NCBI RefSeq assembly: GCF_036417845.1
Contig: NW_027118693.1
Coordinates: 5,032,001 to 5,096,000, forward strand
From: Apteryx mantelli
Lineage: Eukaryota > Chordata > Aves > Apterygiformes > Apterygidae
Length of the DNA: 64,000 bases
Direction: 5' to 3'
The position numbers and the translations under genes were made by a program. Position 1 is the first letter of the stretch. Each line of letters starts with the position of its first letter. The notes under the pieces are model-generated. The model was not told the origin of the DNA. It saw only the letters and a program-made list of their open reading frames with translations, and did no database searches. This document shows, in pieces, positions 1 to 11,775 of this stretch.

Positions 1-542
1 CCCTCATGGGCAGCAGAGCTTGTGTCAAAATGATAGCAGTTGTCTGGGCCAGTGGTTTTCTCATTGCTGTTCTACACACTGGGAACACATTTTCCATACC
101 ACTCTGCCAAGGCAATGTCGTGGAGCAGTTCTTCTGTGAAATTCCCCAGATCCTCAAGCTCTCCTGCTCAGACTCCTACCTCAGGGAAATTGGACTTCTT
201 GTGTTTAGTGTTTGTTTAACCTTTGGATGTTTTGTTTTCATTCTTCTGTCCTATGTGCAGATCCTCACAGTCGTGCTGAGGATCCCCTCTGAGCAGGGTC
301 GGCACAAAGCCTTTTCCATGTGCCTCCCTCACCTGGCTGTCATCTCCCTGTTTGTCAGCACTGTTGTGTTTGCCCATCTGAAGCCCCCTTCCATGTTATC
401 CCCAACTCATGATCTGGTGGTTGGAGTTCTGTACGTGGTGGTGCCTCCAACACTGAACCCACTCATCTACAGCTTGAGGAACAAGGAGCTTAAGGGTGCA
501 CTGAAGAAACTGATTCAACCGGGACAATGTCAGCACCCATAA
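1..542 (+). CDS. OR14-like olfactory receptor, C-terminal part, cut by the window edge
   Basis: Odorant receptor of the bird-expanded OR14-like group, a seven-transmembrane protein of the olfactory cilium membrane coupling to the olfactory G protein. Only the part from about residue 133 (numbered on the full-length mirror copy at 21165-22100) to the stop lies in the window, so the ATG at base 6 is internal (the Met of TLMGSRAC) and is not a start. Visible are the extracellular-loop-2 cysteines (CQGN, FFCEIP, SCSD), the TM6 entry motif KAFSMC and the TM7 motif PTLNPLIYSLRN. The reading frame is intact. It differs from the mirror copy at CLTFGCF versus CLFFGCF near base 220. It lies in palindrome arm 1, so the rest of the gene should continue as the mirror of 21707-22100. 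Whether this copy also has the altered DRY motif cannot be seen. Confidence 0.93.
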   Translation, partial: LMGSRACVKMIAVVWASGFLIAVLHTGNTFSIPLCQGNVVEQFFCEIPQILKLSCSDSYLREIGLLVFSVCLTFGCFVFILLSYVQILTVVLRIPSEQGRHKAFSMCLPHLAVISLFVSTVVFAHLKPPSMLSPTHDLVVGVLYVVVPPTLNPLIYSLRNKELKGALKKLIQPGQCQHP

Positions 543-3059
543 CTGTCCCACATGCATCCACTCATCATTCGCAGGGTATCTGGCATCAAGGCTCTGTGTT
601 CTGGTCTTTCTTTCCTACTTTTCTCTTTTACATCATTGTTAAAAGAATAATTGTTTGCTTCATGCCACCTCTCCTCAGGAAACTCTCATCTGAATCTGAC
701 GCAGAGACCGTGTTGAAGCAGGAAGCCAGGCTTCCCCCTTCATCAGCAGAGATGGGGGAACCTCGGAGGCCGCTAGTCTGAGCTCCCTCAGATGCCCCCA
801 GTGCAATGAGGGGAGTTTCCCTTTGCAGTGTCGCTTTCAGCACTGACACTGAGGGAGTTCAGGGGAAGAGAGTCAGGCTCGGATGAGCACAGGTGGGCTG
901 AGACCATGGGTCCCATGTCCATTAGGAGAGCTCAGCTCCCCTGGCCACAGTCACACTGTGATTCCACTGCCCTCTTCTGTAAGGCTGGCAGCCAGCTGTC
1001 ACTGTGGGTTGGTCCCTTGCCTCTACACTGCTCCAACACTCAAAGCAGAGCAGGAGCGGAGAGGAGGGGAGGGGAGGAGAGTCCAGACACAGCTTGTGGG
1101 GACAGAGCCTGTGCTCCTCACAACCATCCCCCCACTGCCACAGCAGGAATTTCTGGGTTGCAGCCTTTGCATGGGACCAGCAGCTTTCCTGGAGACACAT
1201 GCAGCAAAGCCAGCAGGACTTTTTCCTTTCAGGGTTATTCTCCCTATTTCCACCTGGTCCTGCTGTGCTCTAGTGTGGCTATATGGGCTAAGCGCTCTCC
1301 TAACGTGGTGGTGGTAGCATTGTGCTTCCCTGTGCATTCCTGTGAAGACAGGCAGGAGCAGGCTTTGGGCACCTTTATGCCAGAGCTGGTCTCCAGAGCA
1401 ACATTTCTATAATAAAAGGGGATCTCCTCTGTGATGTGCCTGAAGTCTGGCCTTTCTTCAGAAGGGGGGGGTCAAGAATATTCCCATGGGATTGCACGAC
1501 AAAAGGGCTTGCTGTTCTGCTTGTGAACTCCATGGGCTCTGGAGGACAAGCTCAGAGTCTCCAAGTGATCTGTTAGGGACCACGGATTGGATTTGGGGCT
1601 CATTCCTCAGTGACCAGTGCCAGTGGAGATGGAGAATGGTCTCTGAGTTGCCCACCCAGGGCTATCACACAGGTGACAGTGCTGATGGCAGATGGCCACA
1701 CTTCTGGAGGGGAATCTGAACCCCCAGGAGAGCTCAGGGGACAATGTGTGCCTGTGGGTGGGCAGTGAGTGGAGCCTCACAAAGTGAGAGACAGTCCATG
1801 GTGGAGTAAGCAGAATGTACAGCACTAAATCCAGGTATGCCCAGGGAAAGGAAGGCTCTGCAACCCGCGGAGAGGCAGTGGGGAGCCAGGAGGCAGCGGG
1901 AAGGGGGACTGGAGAGGGATTCGTGCACCCTCCGTGAAACACCACAGGCTGGAGTTAGTGCCCACCCAAACACATCTCCTGCCATTGCAGACACCTTGGG
2001 GTCACTCTGAGCACTGTCCATGATCACAGGCACGTGCCAGCAGTGTCAGTGGTGGTGATGCCTGTGTGGCTGGGCCCGCTTGCCACCTGAGCAGCATGGC
2101 CAGTGCCGAGTCAGGAGTTCCCCTGTGGCCCCACAGTTCGCTCACGCTGCAGAGCAGCAGTGTCAGCGTGGGGCCCTGCGGGGAGCACCAGGGAAGGGTG
2201 CAGGCAGGGCTGGACAGGCCAGCGTGGACATTCGCACGTGGGGAAAAGCTCTGTGGGGAGCAGGGATGTCCCAGGAGAAAAGCAGGGCAGCATTCAGCGA
2301 TGGAAAATGAGAATGAGAAACAGGTTTCTCTGTGGCGCAGCTCGGGGCAGGCTGCTCTGTCCCTGCGGCAGCAGGAGGTGCCGGAGGGGCTGCAGGGCCA
2401 GGGCTCTCGTGCTGTGCTGGTCAGCGGGGTGGGCATGGAGGGTCTGCAGGCAGACAGGGAGGGGGATCAGCTGGACACAAGAGCAGGGGAGACAGAGTGA
2501 CGGGTGTCATTGCAGGGCCTCCTCCCCCTTGCCGGGGAGCTGCTGCCCTTGTCCTTGGGCCTGGCCTGAGTTACGCTGTGGACATGCCTGTGCCTGGCCC
2601 TGCCCCTCTCAGGCCCTCACCCAACGCAGTCCCCGTCCTGCTGGCCTGACTCCCCATCTCTACCTCAGACATACCTATGCACTGCAGTCAAAAGGAGTTA
2701 TTTGGTTTGAACCGCTATGCAGGTACCACTGCACAGAGTGTTATCTGGATGAAAAAGTGAAGGCAGCCCCTTGGGTCTGATTTTACGATGGGCAGTTAGG
2801 AGAGCAGGGCTTTCTGTATCACAGCTCAAGTGTTTATGCACTGTTTGTGACTGGGTTGCTGCTACCAAGAGTGTGCTGTCAGGAGCAGCAAGAGCGGAGC
2901 TGCTGCATATGGGAAGGGGATCTGGGAGCCGAGGATGGCGGCAAGGCAGGCAGGGCAGTGACCCACTGGCAAGAGGTTCTGTCCTGCAGTGCCCAGACAA
3001 GAGGAACAGAGCAAGTTTGGGGATGGTTACCGGCATCAGGCACAGCCCAGTGATCACCA
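543..3059. other. 3' flank of the OR14-like gene, no gene seen
   Basis: GC-rich sequence present three times in the window: here, reversed at about 18647-21164, and at about 56447-58975. Several long open frames exist on both strands, but small indels between the copies shift them, so they look like chance frames. The conserved AATAAA near 1411 may end the OR transcript. Confidence 0.6.
1411..1416 (+). promoter_or_regulatory. Possible poly(A) signal of the OR14-like gene (arm 1)
   Basis: AATAAA about 870 bases after the receptor stop codon. It is kept at the same relative place in the mirror copy (20291-20296) and in the third copy (57207-57212). Position and conservation suggest the 3' end of the OR transcript, but the copies are close enough that conservation alone proves little. 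Confidence 0.35.
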
Positions 3060-3150
3060 GGCCAGACCGTAGGGCTCCAGCCAGCCCTGCTTGGCGTGGG
3101 AGGTTGCACTAGAGACCTCCAGAGGTCCCTTCCCACCAAAACTCCTCTGC
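3060..3150 (+). repeat. CR1 LINE 3'-end fragment
   Basis: Contains the typical CR1 3' terminal wording: a tract like ccagccctgcttggc, then gggaggttg and gacctccagaggtcccttccc. Only the last hundred or so bases of the element are recognisable. The mirror is at about 18556-18646 and the third copy at about 58976-59080. Confidence 0.65.
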
Positions 3151-3939
3151 CACTCCATGAATGGAAAGACTGCGGGCACAGAGACAGGCTCTGCCTGTCC
3201 CGCAGGCTGCTCTGCCGGTGGGCAAGGGACAGAGCCCTTGGCCATCCCCACGCTTCCTCGTCCTCCTCTGCCTCTGAGCAGGACATGGCCTGGGTCCAGA
3301 TAGGGCCCTGCTCATGGCCCCACCGCAGGTTGCTCCCTGCAAAGGGTGAAACCCCGATGTTCCCAGCATGGAGCTGACGCCAAAGCAGCATCCAGAGCCC
3401 AGCCAGCCCCAGAGCCATCAGCCCTCCCTGGCCCAGCTGCCGGGCCCTGGACAAGGCTGCTCTCCCTGCCCCACTGCCCCCCATGCTCCCCTTTCACCCA
3501 TGCCTTTCCCACCGCTGGCCTTTGTAGTTGCATGTGCCTGGTCTGCCCACTTGCCTTCAGCACAGTCACGGCTGCACTGGAAGCCCATGAAAATCCCGGC
3601 GCTCCTGCCCTCGAGCTGGCCTCTACCCCACACCTGGAGCCTGGCCAGACAAAAAGACATCACCTGTCCAGTGCCCTGGCCGTGCAGCCGAGGGCAGGGG
3701 TCTTCACCCCAGTTTCCCTGCTCCAATAGACTTTACCTTTGCTGGGTAGGCAATACTGCAGAGACACGAACAGTAAAATGTTTCCCCTATTACCAGGCCA
3801 CTGCCTGAAGTGGGATTCTGTTCATCTAAGTTTAGTCATCTAGAAGTTAGCCATCAAGGGCTCATTGCAGTTGCCTACACGAAGGTTCCCAAAGCTCTCT
3901 GAAATGGGTGAGAAGCTGCTGTTCAGATGGGCACTGACA

Positions 3940-4640
3940 GTCTGAGGAAACAGGGTGACAGAAATCTCATGAAGTGCAACAAGAGCAAATGCCCAGTGCT
4001 GCTTTTGGGGGATTGAAGAACCTCATGCAGCAAGACCGGCTGCAGATGGAGAGGGGCTGGAAAGCAGCTTTGCAGAAAAGGACGTGGGGGGTGCTGTTGG
4101 ACACCAAGTTAACCAGGGGTCACCAGTGTGGCTTTGCAGCAAAGACCACCAATTGCACCCTGGGCTGTATTAGCAGACGCGTAGGGCGGTGGAAGTGGTT
4201 CTTCTCCTCTACTCGGCACTTCCAAGAGGGCAGGTGGAGCACTGTGTCCAGTCTGGGGCTTCTGGGACAAGAAAGATTTTGCCATACATTGGAGCAAATC
4301 GAGAAGAGGCCATGCGGATGGTGGGAGGCTGGAGCACCAGCTGCACGAGGGCAGACTGGAAGAAATGGGCTTGTCCAGCCTGCAGAAGGGAGGACTGAGG
4401 GGTGATCTTGTCCCTGTCTGCAGCTGCCTCGTGGGAGGCTGCAGAGAAGATAGATAGAGCGCCAGATTTTTTTGGAGGTGCACAGGGACAGTAACGGGCA
4501 GAAGCTGGAGCAAGGGAAGCTCCAGTTAGATAGTAGGAGTAATTATTTCACCGTGACAGCAGTCAAACACTGGAACAGAGTGCCAGAGTTGTTGTGGGAT
4601 CTCCTAGGCAAGAGGCTTTTTCCAAATGAAGCAGTCCTTC
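3940..4640 (+). repeat. CR1 LINE fragment, 3' part of ORF2 and tail
   Basis: A degraded sense-strand piece of CR1 reverse-transcriptase ORF 3' sequence. It reads as the CR1 end region (leucine and glutamine-rich start, GVLLDTKLTRGHQCGFAAK, then LGCISRRVGRWK and a stretch like EHCVQSG), followed by the tail with a caaacactggaacag motif. It is frameshifted and not functional. It is absent from the third copy, whose similarity to the arms stops near base 59646, equivalent to 3723. Confidence 0.75.
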
Positions 4641-5235
4641 CTCTAGGCCACTCTGCACCTGTGCGCTAAATCTACTGCATTGGGTTCGCAGAGAGAGGTC
4701 ACTTAAAGAAACACTCAAGGTGAAATGCTGATGAATGATGTTCACCTGCAAAGGTCCTGGATTTCTGTCTAAAGAGATAAATGGAAATCATCGCTAATAG
4801 AACCATTTGGATGCCTGGCTAACACCACGGGAACCAACACAGTTCAACATGCCTTAGCGCTTGGAATTCCCAAATACCAATATCTGAGCAACTGGGAAAT
4901 TAGTGAGGACTGTTGTGGGAAAGAAGTTTTCTTTGAAGTTGTTCAGATAGTCACCAGAAGAAGGTGGAGTCAGAAAGACAGAGCGGGAACATGTTCTGTG
5001 GCGAATCAGGCCTGCAAACAGTCTGTGCCACCTTCGGCTTCTTCCCTTCTGTGTCCTTCTTTCGCCCACACTGATGAACTGGTGGTAATTATAACCTCGC
5101 CCTACATCAAGCATCTCTATCCATTCCCACAGCTAACAGCAGAGTTTTCTTCCCTGTGACCCCGAAGCACGGCCATAGTACAAATGACCAACAGTGTTAA
5201 TAACAGTAGTGTTGTCTCCCAAGGAGAGATGGAAG

Positions 5236-5286
5236 CCACACACACATACACACACACACACATACAAAAAAAAAAACAAAAAAAAC
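5236..5286. repeat. CA and poly(A) microsatellite (arm 1)
   Basis: A (CA)n tract interrupted by taca units and followed by an A-rich run. The mirror at 16420-16470 has the same length and interruptions, which is unusual for a fast-changing microsatellite unless the arms were copied very recently. Confidence 0.85.
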
Positions 5287-5479
5287 ACCAGTAATGCACA
5301 AAGAATCTGTGGAAGTGCTGAGCTTCTCATCCCTGGGGCCATTTGTTGAAGGTTGAGGGAGCCAAAACCTGATATTCCGATTGTTCACACTGAATACATC
5401 TCAGAAGACTATAAGAATAAGTAGAACTGGTAAAGACAAAGCATACACTGGGCAAAAATCTGTGCAACAATATCCATGT

Positions 5480-8087
5480 TTAAACAGAGAGAATTTCAAA
5501 TCTGGGGGAGAACAGCAGCGGGCTTTTGGTGTCTGTGCCCTCTCTGCGGTCTTTGGGAAAGAGGCTCTCCTGGGTCATAGTAGCTGTTTCAGAGTGGGCA
5601 CAGGACTTGGAAGGCTCTACCCGATTTCCCGCAATGTCTGGGAACACGGCGAGTGCCTTTTGGCTAGCAGGCTTTGGAGGAGGTAAGGAGCGCCTTGCAG
5701 AGGTGTTGACTTGAGTGTTTGGTAAAACGGGTAGTTTTCTCGGGCTGTCATCTGTGATCCTTGGTTTTGCAGAAGATGTTGTTTGCCTGAGAAGTTGCAC
5801 AGTGGCCAGCTGTGCTGAGTCCTTTGCCTTTTGGAGCAGCACTTGTGGGCATTTTGGAGGCGGTATTTCTGTGGTCGCTGGCAGAGGAGTGGCATGTTGC
5901 CTGATGGGTTTCTTGGGCAATTCTGCTTTGCTGAGAATTGTTTTTTGTGGAGGAGAAATCTTTTTGCCCATCAGCTTTCGAGGTTTCAAAGAACTCTTCA
6001 GATTTCCTTGCTTAGACGCTTCAGCCCAGCCAGTCTGTGATGTTAACCGTTTGCAACTGCCCTTCAGTTTTTGAAAGCCTGACTCCATCTCAGGGAGTAC
6101 CTTTGTTACCGGAACCGGGGTAAATCCAAGTTTCTCTGAAAGTGATTGTTCATGCTTATCCTTGTGTAATATGTGCCTGACCGCCTTTTCCACAAGAGAC
6201 TCGATAATCTCCTCTTGACTTTGGAAACGCTTGCCTCCTCCCGACGGATCCTTCCTTGCCACCCTTTTAGCAAGCAGGGTCCTCGGAGGGAGATGAGGTC
6301 CCACCTGTCCGTATGTGCAGTTGCCAAGAGAGAATCAGCATGACAAAAAAAAAAAAATCAAAAATGATATATTTCATTAGTATTGGGAATGTAAAAACTA
6401 GCAAATATTTTCTAAACATGAAGACCCCCTCGTGGTGTGTTTTCATTGGTAGTAGTGGTTTCTGATTAACATGGATCAAAAGCAGAGCCGGGCTAGACTC
6501 TGCTCCTGCTTGGACCATGCACACTGAAGCCAAGGGAGCAAGATGGGATTGATACCTGTGGAGTGGAAAAGAGCAAATGGCCTCTTATGCTGAAGACATG
6601 ACAGAGTTTTGGTGGGATATACTGGCTGATGGGATGTGGGAGTCTAGATTAAACAATTAATACCCACAGTTAAGCAGTCACTATTTTAAGAGCCATCATT
6701 TTGTCTTGTCAAAGGGCTCCCTGCCCCGACTCTCTCCTGACCAGCGTCTTTGGATATTGAGTGGACCTCAGCAGCTTGAGGCATCAGAGGTGTTTGTAAC
6801 AGAAAGCAGCAGCTTTGCCTTTCAAACTTGCTCAGCAATCGTGGATGCTAGAGCTCAGCTCAGCCTCAGCTACGACTTAATTTTCAGTCTGCATGAGAGA
6901 CACTGGAAGAAATACAGCAGAGCGAAAATTGCCCGCTGAAGGACGGCAGTAGCAAAGGGATTAAAATTCACTCTCAGTGAGCACTGAGGTTATGATGCCT
7001 GAGTGCAGGAGGGCTGTTCTTTCCTCACCTTGGGACTGTGCGTGTCTGGTGGCTCAAGGGTTCATGTAAAGGCTTAGAGAGGTGCTATGGCTATAAGAAC
7101 CGTGACTCCTGCAGCTGCCTGAGCCCCCAGAGAGCCTCACTGAAGTCCTGAGACCTGCCTGCCTCGACTGTCTTGCTGGAGACGATTTTTGTGCCCCATT
7201 TCCCTGTAGAGGTTGTCTTACAGGTATCTGCCTACCCCAAAAGTGAATTTGCCTTCAAGACACAGAGCACAGGACATGCACCGCCTACTGCAAAAACAAG
7301 AGCTGCAGTGACATCAGGCACCTGTGTCTCTGCTGTGCCAAGAGAGCACACTGGCTAGTGTGTGACTACTCCAAAAGCAGTATTTTAGGGACAACCCTAA
7401 GAATACCTGAATTTGAAGACTACATCGTTCTAGTGAAAGGTAAAGGAAGCAAGATCTGCTTCTTAGGCAGACATTGTAAAGTTACAATTCAGGCAGACAT
7501 CATGCAGAGCTGGATGGGAGAACAAGAGAAACATCTGCAACATACGCTTGATGCAAGGGTGTTGTTTTGGTTGAGCTGGAAAGACAGAAAGTTACCTGGG
7601 AACCTGGAGGGTTTTCTTTGGCCATCTCCAATTTCTTGGCTTTAAGTTTGCGCTTCCGCAGTGGAGGTGGCACGTTGTTTGGTCCAGGTGGAGGTTTCTG
7701 CAGTGGTGGTCTTGGAGCGATTTTAGCCAGCAGAGGTGACAAAGATGTCGGCTTGGGCTAAGGTTCCTCCCCAGGTGTCTTTGGCTTGGTCTCCCCATGT
7801 GCCTGGGATTTGTCAGGGAGGTGGGACCCTTCTTCCATTGCTGCTTTGAATACTTGGACAACAACCTCCTTGATGATATCTTGGAGGGCTGAGAATAATG
7901 CTGTCTTTTCTTTGAAGAAAGGAGGAGTGGCAGAGAGAAAATGGCGCCGAAGACCATGAGAAACTTCATGTGGGGTTGCTTTTTTCAGGACAGCTGTGAT
8001 TTCTTTTTCACGGTCTTTGCTAGCCCCTGGTGGGGGTCTCATGTTGGTCTTGTGAGGCAGAAAATCAGCTGCCTTTTGAGGAACCCT
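5480..8087 (-). pseudogene. CCDC116-like gene fragment, last two exons only (arm 1)
   Basis: Mirror of exons 2 and 3 of the gene at 11776-16226: exon 2 at 7596-8087 and exon 3 at 5480-6304, with the same splice sites on the minus strand. The upstream coding exon is missing, because arm 1 ends at 9292 inside the preceding intron and the sequence beyond is a CR1 fragment. The in-frame TAG of exon 2 is also here (CTA at 7758-7760). With no first coding exon and a nonsense codon this copy should not make the full protein. Exon 3 still reads 274 codons without a stop, identical in translation to the mirror copy. Confidence 0.65.
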
Positions 8088-9292
8088 CTGCAAGAGAAAG
8101 GAAGAGGGTGAAGATCTTGCCAGAGTAAACAAGAGAATGAGTCAAAGGAAAGTGAAATACGAAATCCGTGACGCACAGAGAGGCAGTAAGGGAAGACTAA
8201 ACTAAGCAAATCCCACCTCTGGTTTGAAGAGGCGCCAAAGCCCAGTCTGAAGTCCAAGCCTCAGTGACTTTTAATGAGAGGTCTGCTGGAATTCATTTTT
8301 TTTAAGTGGGCAAGTTCAGACCTTGACCCCGAGGTGGAGCTCAGCTCAGACAGCTAAATGTCCTGGTTTGGACACCTCCAGATGCTGCTGAGCACGTGCT
8401 CCCCAACACTTGCAGAGAGCTGGGCAGCGCTGTGAGCCCAGCTGAGCTCATGACACAGGTGGCACTTGTGCCTCTCCAGGCATGAGGGCAGGGTCAGGAC
8501 AGTCAGAACCAGATTGCAGCTTTCATTCAGCCACACAGTTCCTGTAATTTGAGTGTGATTTTTCTCAGGAGATTTGTTTTAAGCGCCACCCTCCAGAAAC
8601 GAGCAGACTGTGGATTCCAAGAGTTTCTGTTTTGGGATAGTTATTATATCTTCATAGCTGTGGGAAAAACCCTTAAGAGCGTGATCCAAGCCTGCTCTGA
8701 ATAGCTCAGAAGGTAGCAGAACATACACAATGTCTCTGTCTCAGTCCGAATTTTAAAACTGTTAGTCTTTTAATGCCTGGCTTATGGGAGGGTTTTGATA
8801 CCTACACTACATGAGCCTAATCTAGAGCAAAGCAGCATGTACTTGCTCTTCTTCCAGGATCTAGCCCCACGCATTTGTCCTGCTTATAGCACCAGGTTTG
8901 TTCTCTGGGGATGTGCTCACAGTGTATGAGCCTGAAGCTTCTGCTCAAGTCGTTGTGGGGTGAGGGCTTCTGTGTAGAAGGGCCTTTGCCACATCCCCCA
9001 GGGCCTCGCTGTAGCCCAAAGAGGAGGTAAGGCCCAGTACTATAAGCATCCTTTGCAAGGCACACGCCTTTAACAAAAGTGCCTTCTGCCCATGCTGGGC
9101 TTCAGCTTTCAAGTGATGAAAGCCAAGAAGAGAAATTTACCACCTTCTTCCTCTCTCACTCCCTTACACCCCAAATACTTACTGTTGGGTGCAGAGGAGG
9201 ACATTACACAGAGCTGGTCATGTGTACAAGTGCATGCAGCTCTCACAGGGAAGGGATAATGTTGAGATTTTGGTGCGTGTTATCTCTACACA
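8088..9292. other. Intronic sequence of the CCDC116-like fragment, no gene seen
   Basis: Mirror of 12414-13618, the intron between exons 1 and 2 of the plus-strand copy. Nothing recognisable on either strand beyond short chance frames. Confidence 0.5.
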
Positions 9293-9680
9293 GCAGGCTC
9301 TTTAAGAAGGACCGGTGGGCAAGGCAAGGAGGGGGAGTTGTCCATGTGAGAGAGCAGCTCGAATGAGCCAGTGGAGAGCTTATGGGTCAGGGTTATCAGG
9401 CAGAGCAATGTGGGTGACATTGCGCTGGGTGTCACCTTCAGACACCTGATCAGGAAGAAGACACAGACGAGGCCTTCTTCAGACATCTGGAAGAAGTCTC
9501 GCATTTGCAAGCCCTGGTCCTCATAAGGGGGGACCTTAACCACCCCGATATCTGCTGGAGGGACAACACAGCAGGGCACAAGGAATCCGGGAGGTTTCTG
9601 GAGTGCATTGATGACAATGTCCTGACAAAGGTCACCGAGGAGCTGATGAGGAGAGGTGATCTGCTAGCAATAAAGATCAC
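9293..9680 (+). repeat. CR1 LINE endonuclease-domain fragment
   Basis: Sense-strand remains of the CR1 ORF2 apurinic-like endonuclease. RLFKKDRWARQGGGV is readable from about 9296 and GDLNHPDICWRDNTAGHK with RFLECIDDN from about 9528. There is an in-frame stop at 9364-9366 and the part between is frameshifted. It is cut on both sides. It begins exactly where the palindrome pairing stops, so the junction sits at or inside this fragment. Confidence 0.8.
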
Positions 9681-9971
9681 AGCTGCTAGCTTCCCCACAG
9701 TGCCTGACCTCCCCCCAGCACAGCTGCTGTGAGCTTCCCCAGAGAGTGCCCTCAGCCCCCACTGCTGTCAGCTTCCCCCAGTGGTGCTCTGACCCCCCAA
9801 AGCTGCCATCTTTCCCTGACGCTACCACATGCCCTGTGTTTTCCAGGAGAAATTTCCCACCGCAGCCTCCATACCCTGGCTGGCTGCCAAAACAGCCCTT
9901 GCAGCTGCCCCCAAAATGGCCAGAGTGAAGCGTCTCCATCATCCAGCCCAAAGCTGGAGAGCAAGGCAGCG

Positions 9972-9974
<3 letters not shown>

Positions 9975-10025
<51 letters not shown>

Positions 10026-10047
10026 TCTGTGTGTCTCTGTGTGTCTC

Positions 10048-10075
<28 letters not shown>
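9975..10075. repeat. Long (GT)n microsatellite in the palindrome spacer
   Basis: About 100 bases of alternating GT with three tctc interruptions, ending in gcgcgcgtgcgc and a G run. Alternating purine-pyrimidine DNA of this length can adopt Z-DNA. It lies between the two arms. Confidence 0.95.
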
Positions 10076-10079
<4 letters not shown>

Positions 10080-10664
10080 CGCTGGGGGGGGCAGGGGAGC
10101 GGGGCGGTCAGGCCAGTCTCTCCCCTTTAGTAAAGCAACTGCAATGAACACGCTGACCAGTGTGTCCAGGGCAGAGCTCTGGGAGCCAGGACACATCCCA
10201 GGCACCCACTGCCTCCACCAGCAGAACGGGCACAAAATGCAGTCCCTCCTGCTCCTCAAGAGACAAGCCAGAGGAGCCGTCTCCAGCCTCAGGCGATCCA
10301 AGAGCAGGACTGCAGGTGGCCAGATGTCATGAAATTCAGCAGAAGGGACCAGCTCTGGCCTTGGCTGAGACACAAAAGCAGGTTTCCTTGTTCTATCAGG
10401 AAACTGCTTTGAACCAATTCTTCTGGCCATCACCCCTGCTAGAGCAAAGCAAAGCACGTCGGTGCCCATTGGCCTCCAAGGTGCTTGTGCCTGTGCTGCC
10501 CCACCTCATGCACTCGCCTGGTTGCCTAGTTATGATGTCCCAGTCTCTGATGTCACAGTGGCTGGTGACCACCGGAGGAGATGGTCAGGTTCTGATGGGC
10601 TCAGTTGTCTGCCTTCCCTCCACCTTTCAAGTCAGGCTTGCTTTAGTGCATTGCCTGCAAGGTG

Positions 10665-11220
10665 TATTGGGAAGAACCCCATCTGAGCAGCCTCTGGTAC
10701 GGAAAGCAATCTGAAGAAGGCAAAGTCCCTGTTATCTGGAGACGTCAGCCGCTGTGCAAATAGCTGTAAGTAGCACAGATGGTTGCAAAGGGAAAGTCTT
10801 GACACTGGGGATACCCATAGCTGTTTGAGACTGGAGGGCATTTTCATATTTGCAGCGTGCTTGGAGGGTGAAATGCTCTTCACAGTCCTCCTGGGACACA
10901 TTTCCTGGGGCTGCTGCTTGGTGCAGCAATGGGTTTCCTGTGGGAAACACCACAATCTTTGTGGAAGGTAAATTTCACACAGAAACCTGAGCAGCTTCAC
11001 GTCTTGCCCAGCAGCATCTCTAAGCTGGCAGAGGAGGTGGCCTTGGACGGTACTTATAAGTTGTGGCTTCACTGAGGTGCTCCTCAGGTGCAGATAATCC
11101 CCCCCAACCTCAGAACCCATTATTTTGGGTCCTCACCATCTCTTGCAGCCTCCCCCACCTGCTACCTTCCCCTGAGAGGTGCACACCATATACCTCAGCC
11201 TGGCACAGACACACACCACC
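10665..11220 (+). other. Block shared with 60705-61240 (5' flank of the CCDC116-like gene)
   Basis: Reads as a diverged reverse complement of about 60705-61240. Landmarks in common are a ctggagac start, tagcacagatggttgcaaa, catatttgcag followed by cttggagggtgaaat, and gaggtgctcctcaggtgcaga. The only shared open frame (LEGIFIFAACLEGE) stops after about 60 residues here and is not clearly selected. It may be an old exon or conserved flank. I do not recognise it. Confidence 0.6.
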
Positions 11221-11775
11221 GTGCCTCTCCTCACCCCTCCCCGCTCTGTGCACGCTCTGCACCTCTTTCTGCACGGCCTCTACCACACACGCATGTGTTT
11301 ATGCAGGACCATGAATCCCTACCAGGCAAGAGAGCATGAGATTCTGTCTGCCTTGCATCTCTTCTCTCAGTCAATTGACAAAAATCGGAGAGGGGAAAGG
11401 AGCTTTGGAGTTGGCTGCACCTCACACTGTGGCCTGGGACCCATCGTATTTCCCATGTCTTCAAAAGGGGACCAAACAACTGTTCTATCCCATGTGGGGC
11501 AGTGCATCCATACATCTGCAAGGTAGAAATCTGCAAGTGGAAGGCAAGAAGGGAATGGGAAGGGTCTTCATTGTACTGACTGTGATACCGTGAATCTAGC
11601 CCTTTCCCAGAGCATGGTTACTCCCTGCAGCAGCTTCACAACGGAGCCATAGCACCAATCCCAACCTGAGGGCTGTAGTCAGTGATCGACTTTGCAGGGG
11701 CTCCAAGCGATGGGTTTTCCAGCCTTTCCAGTCTCCTCCTGAATGACCCTCTGCTTTGCTCCTTCACAGCGAGAC

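Larger units (their letters stand above)
1..9292 (+). repeat. Palindrome arm 1 (inverted repeat with 12414-21706)
   Basis: Base i pairs with base 21707-i up to a G homopolymer near 1468-1475 (8 G here, 9 C in the mirror), and with 21706-i from there to 9292. Examples are 5480-6304 against 15402-16226 and 1-16 against 21691-21706. The arm ends at 9292: the sequence agrees through ctctacaca and then differs. The arm is still paired at base 1, so its true length exceeds 9.29 kb. About fifteen differences were noticed, all in roughly the first 4.7 kb. Confidence 0.97.

Noticed and set aside
9829..10332. Frames with long valine-cysteine or histidine-threonine runs
   Set aside because: They are translations of the (GT)n microsatellite.
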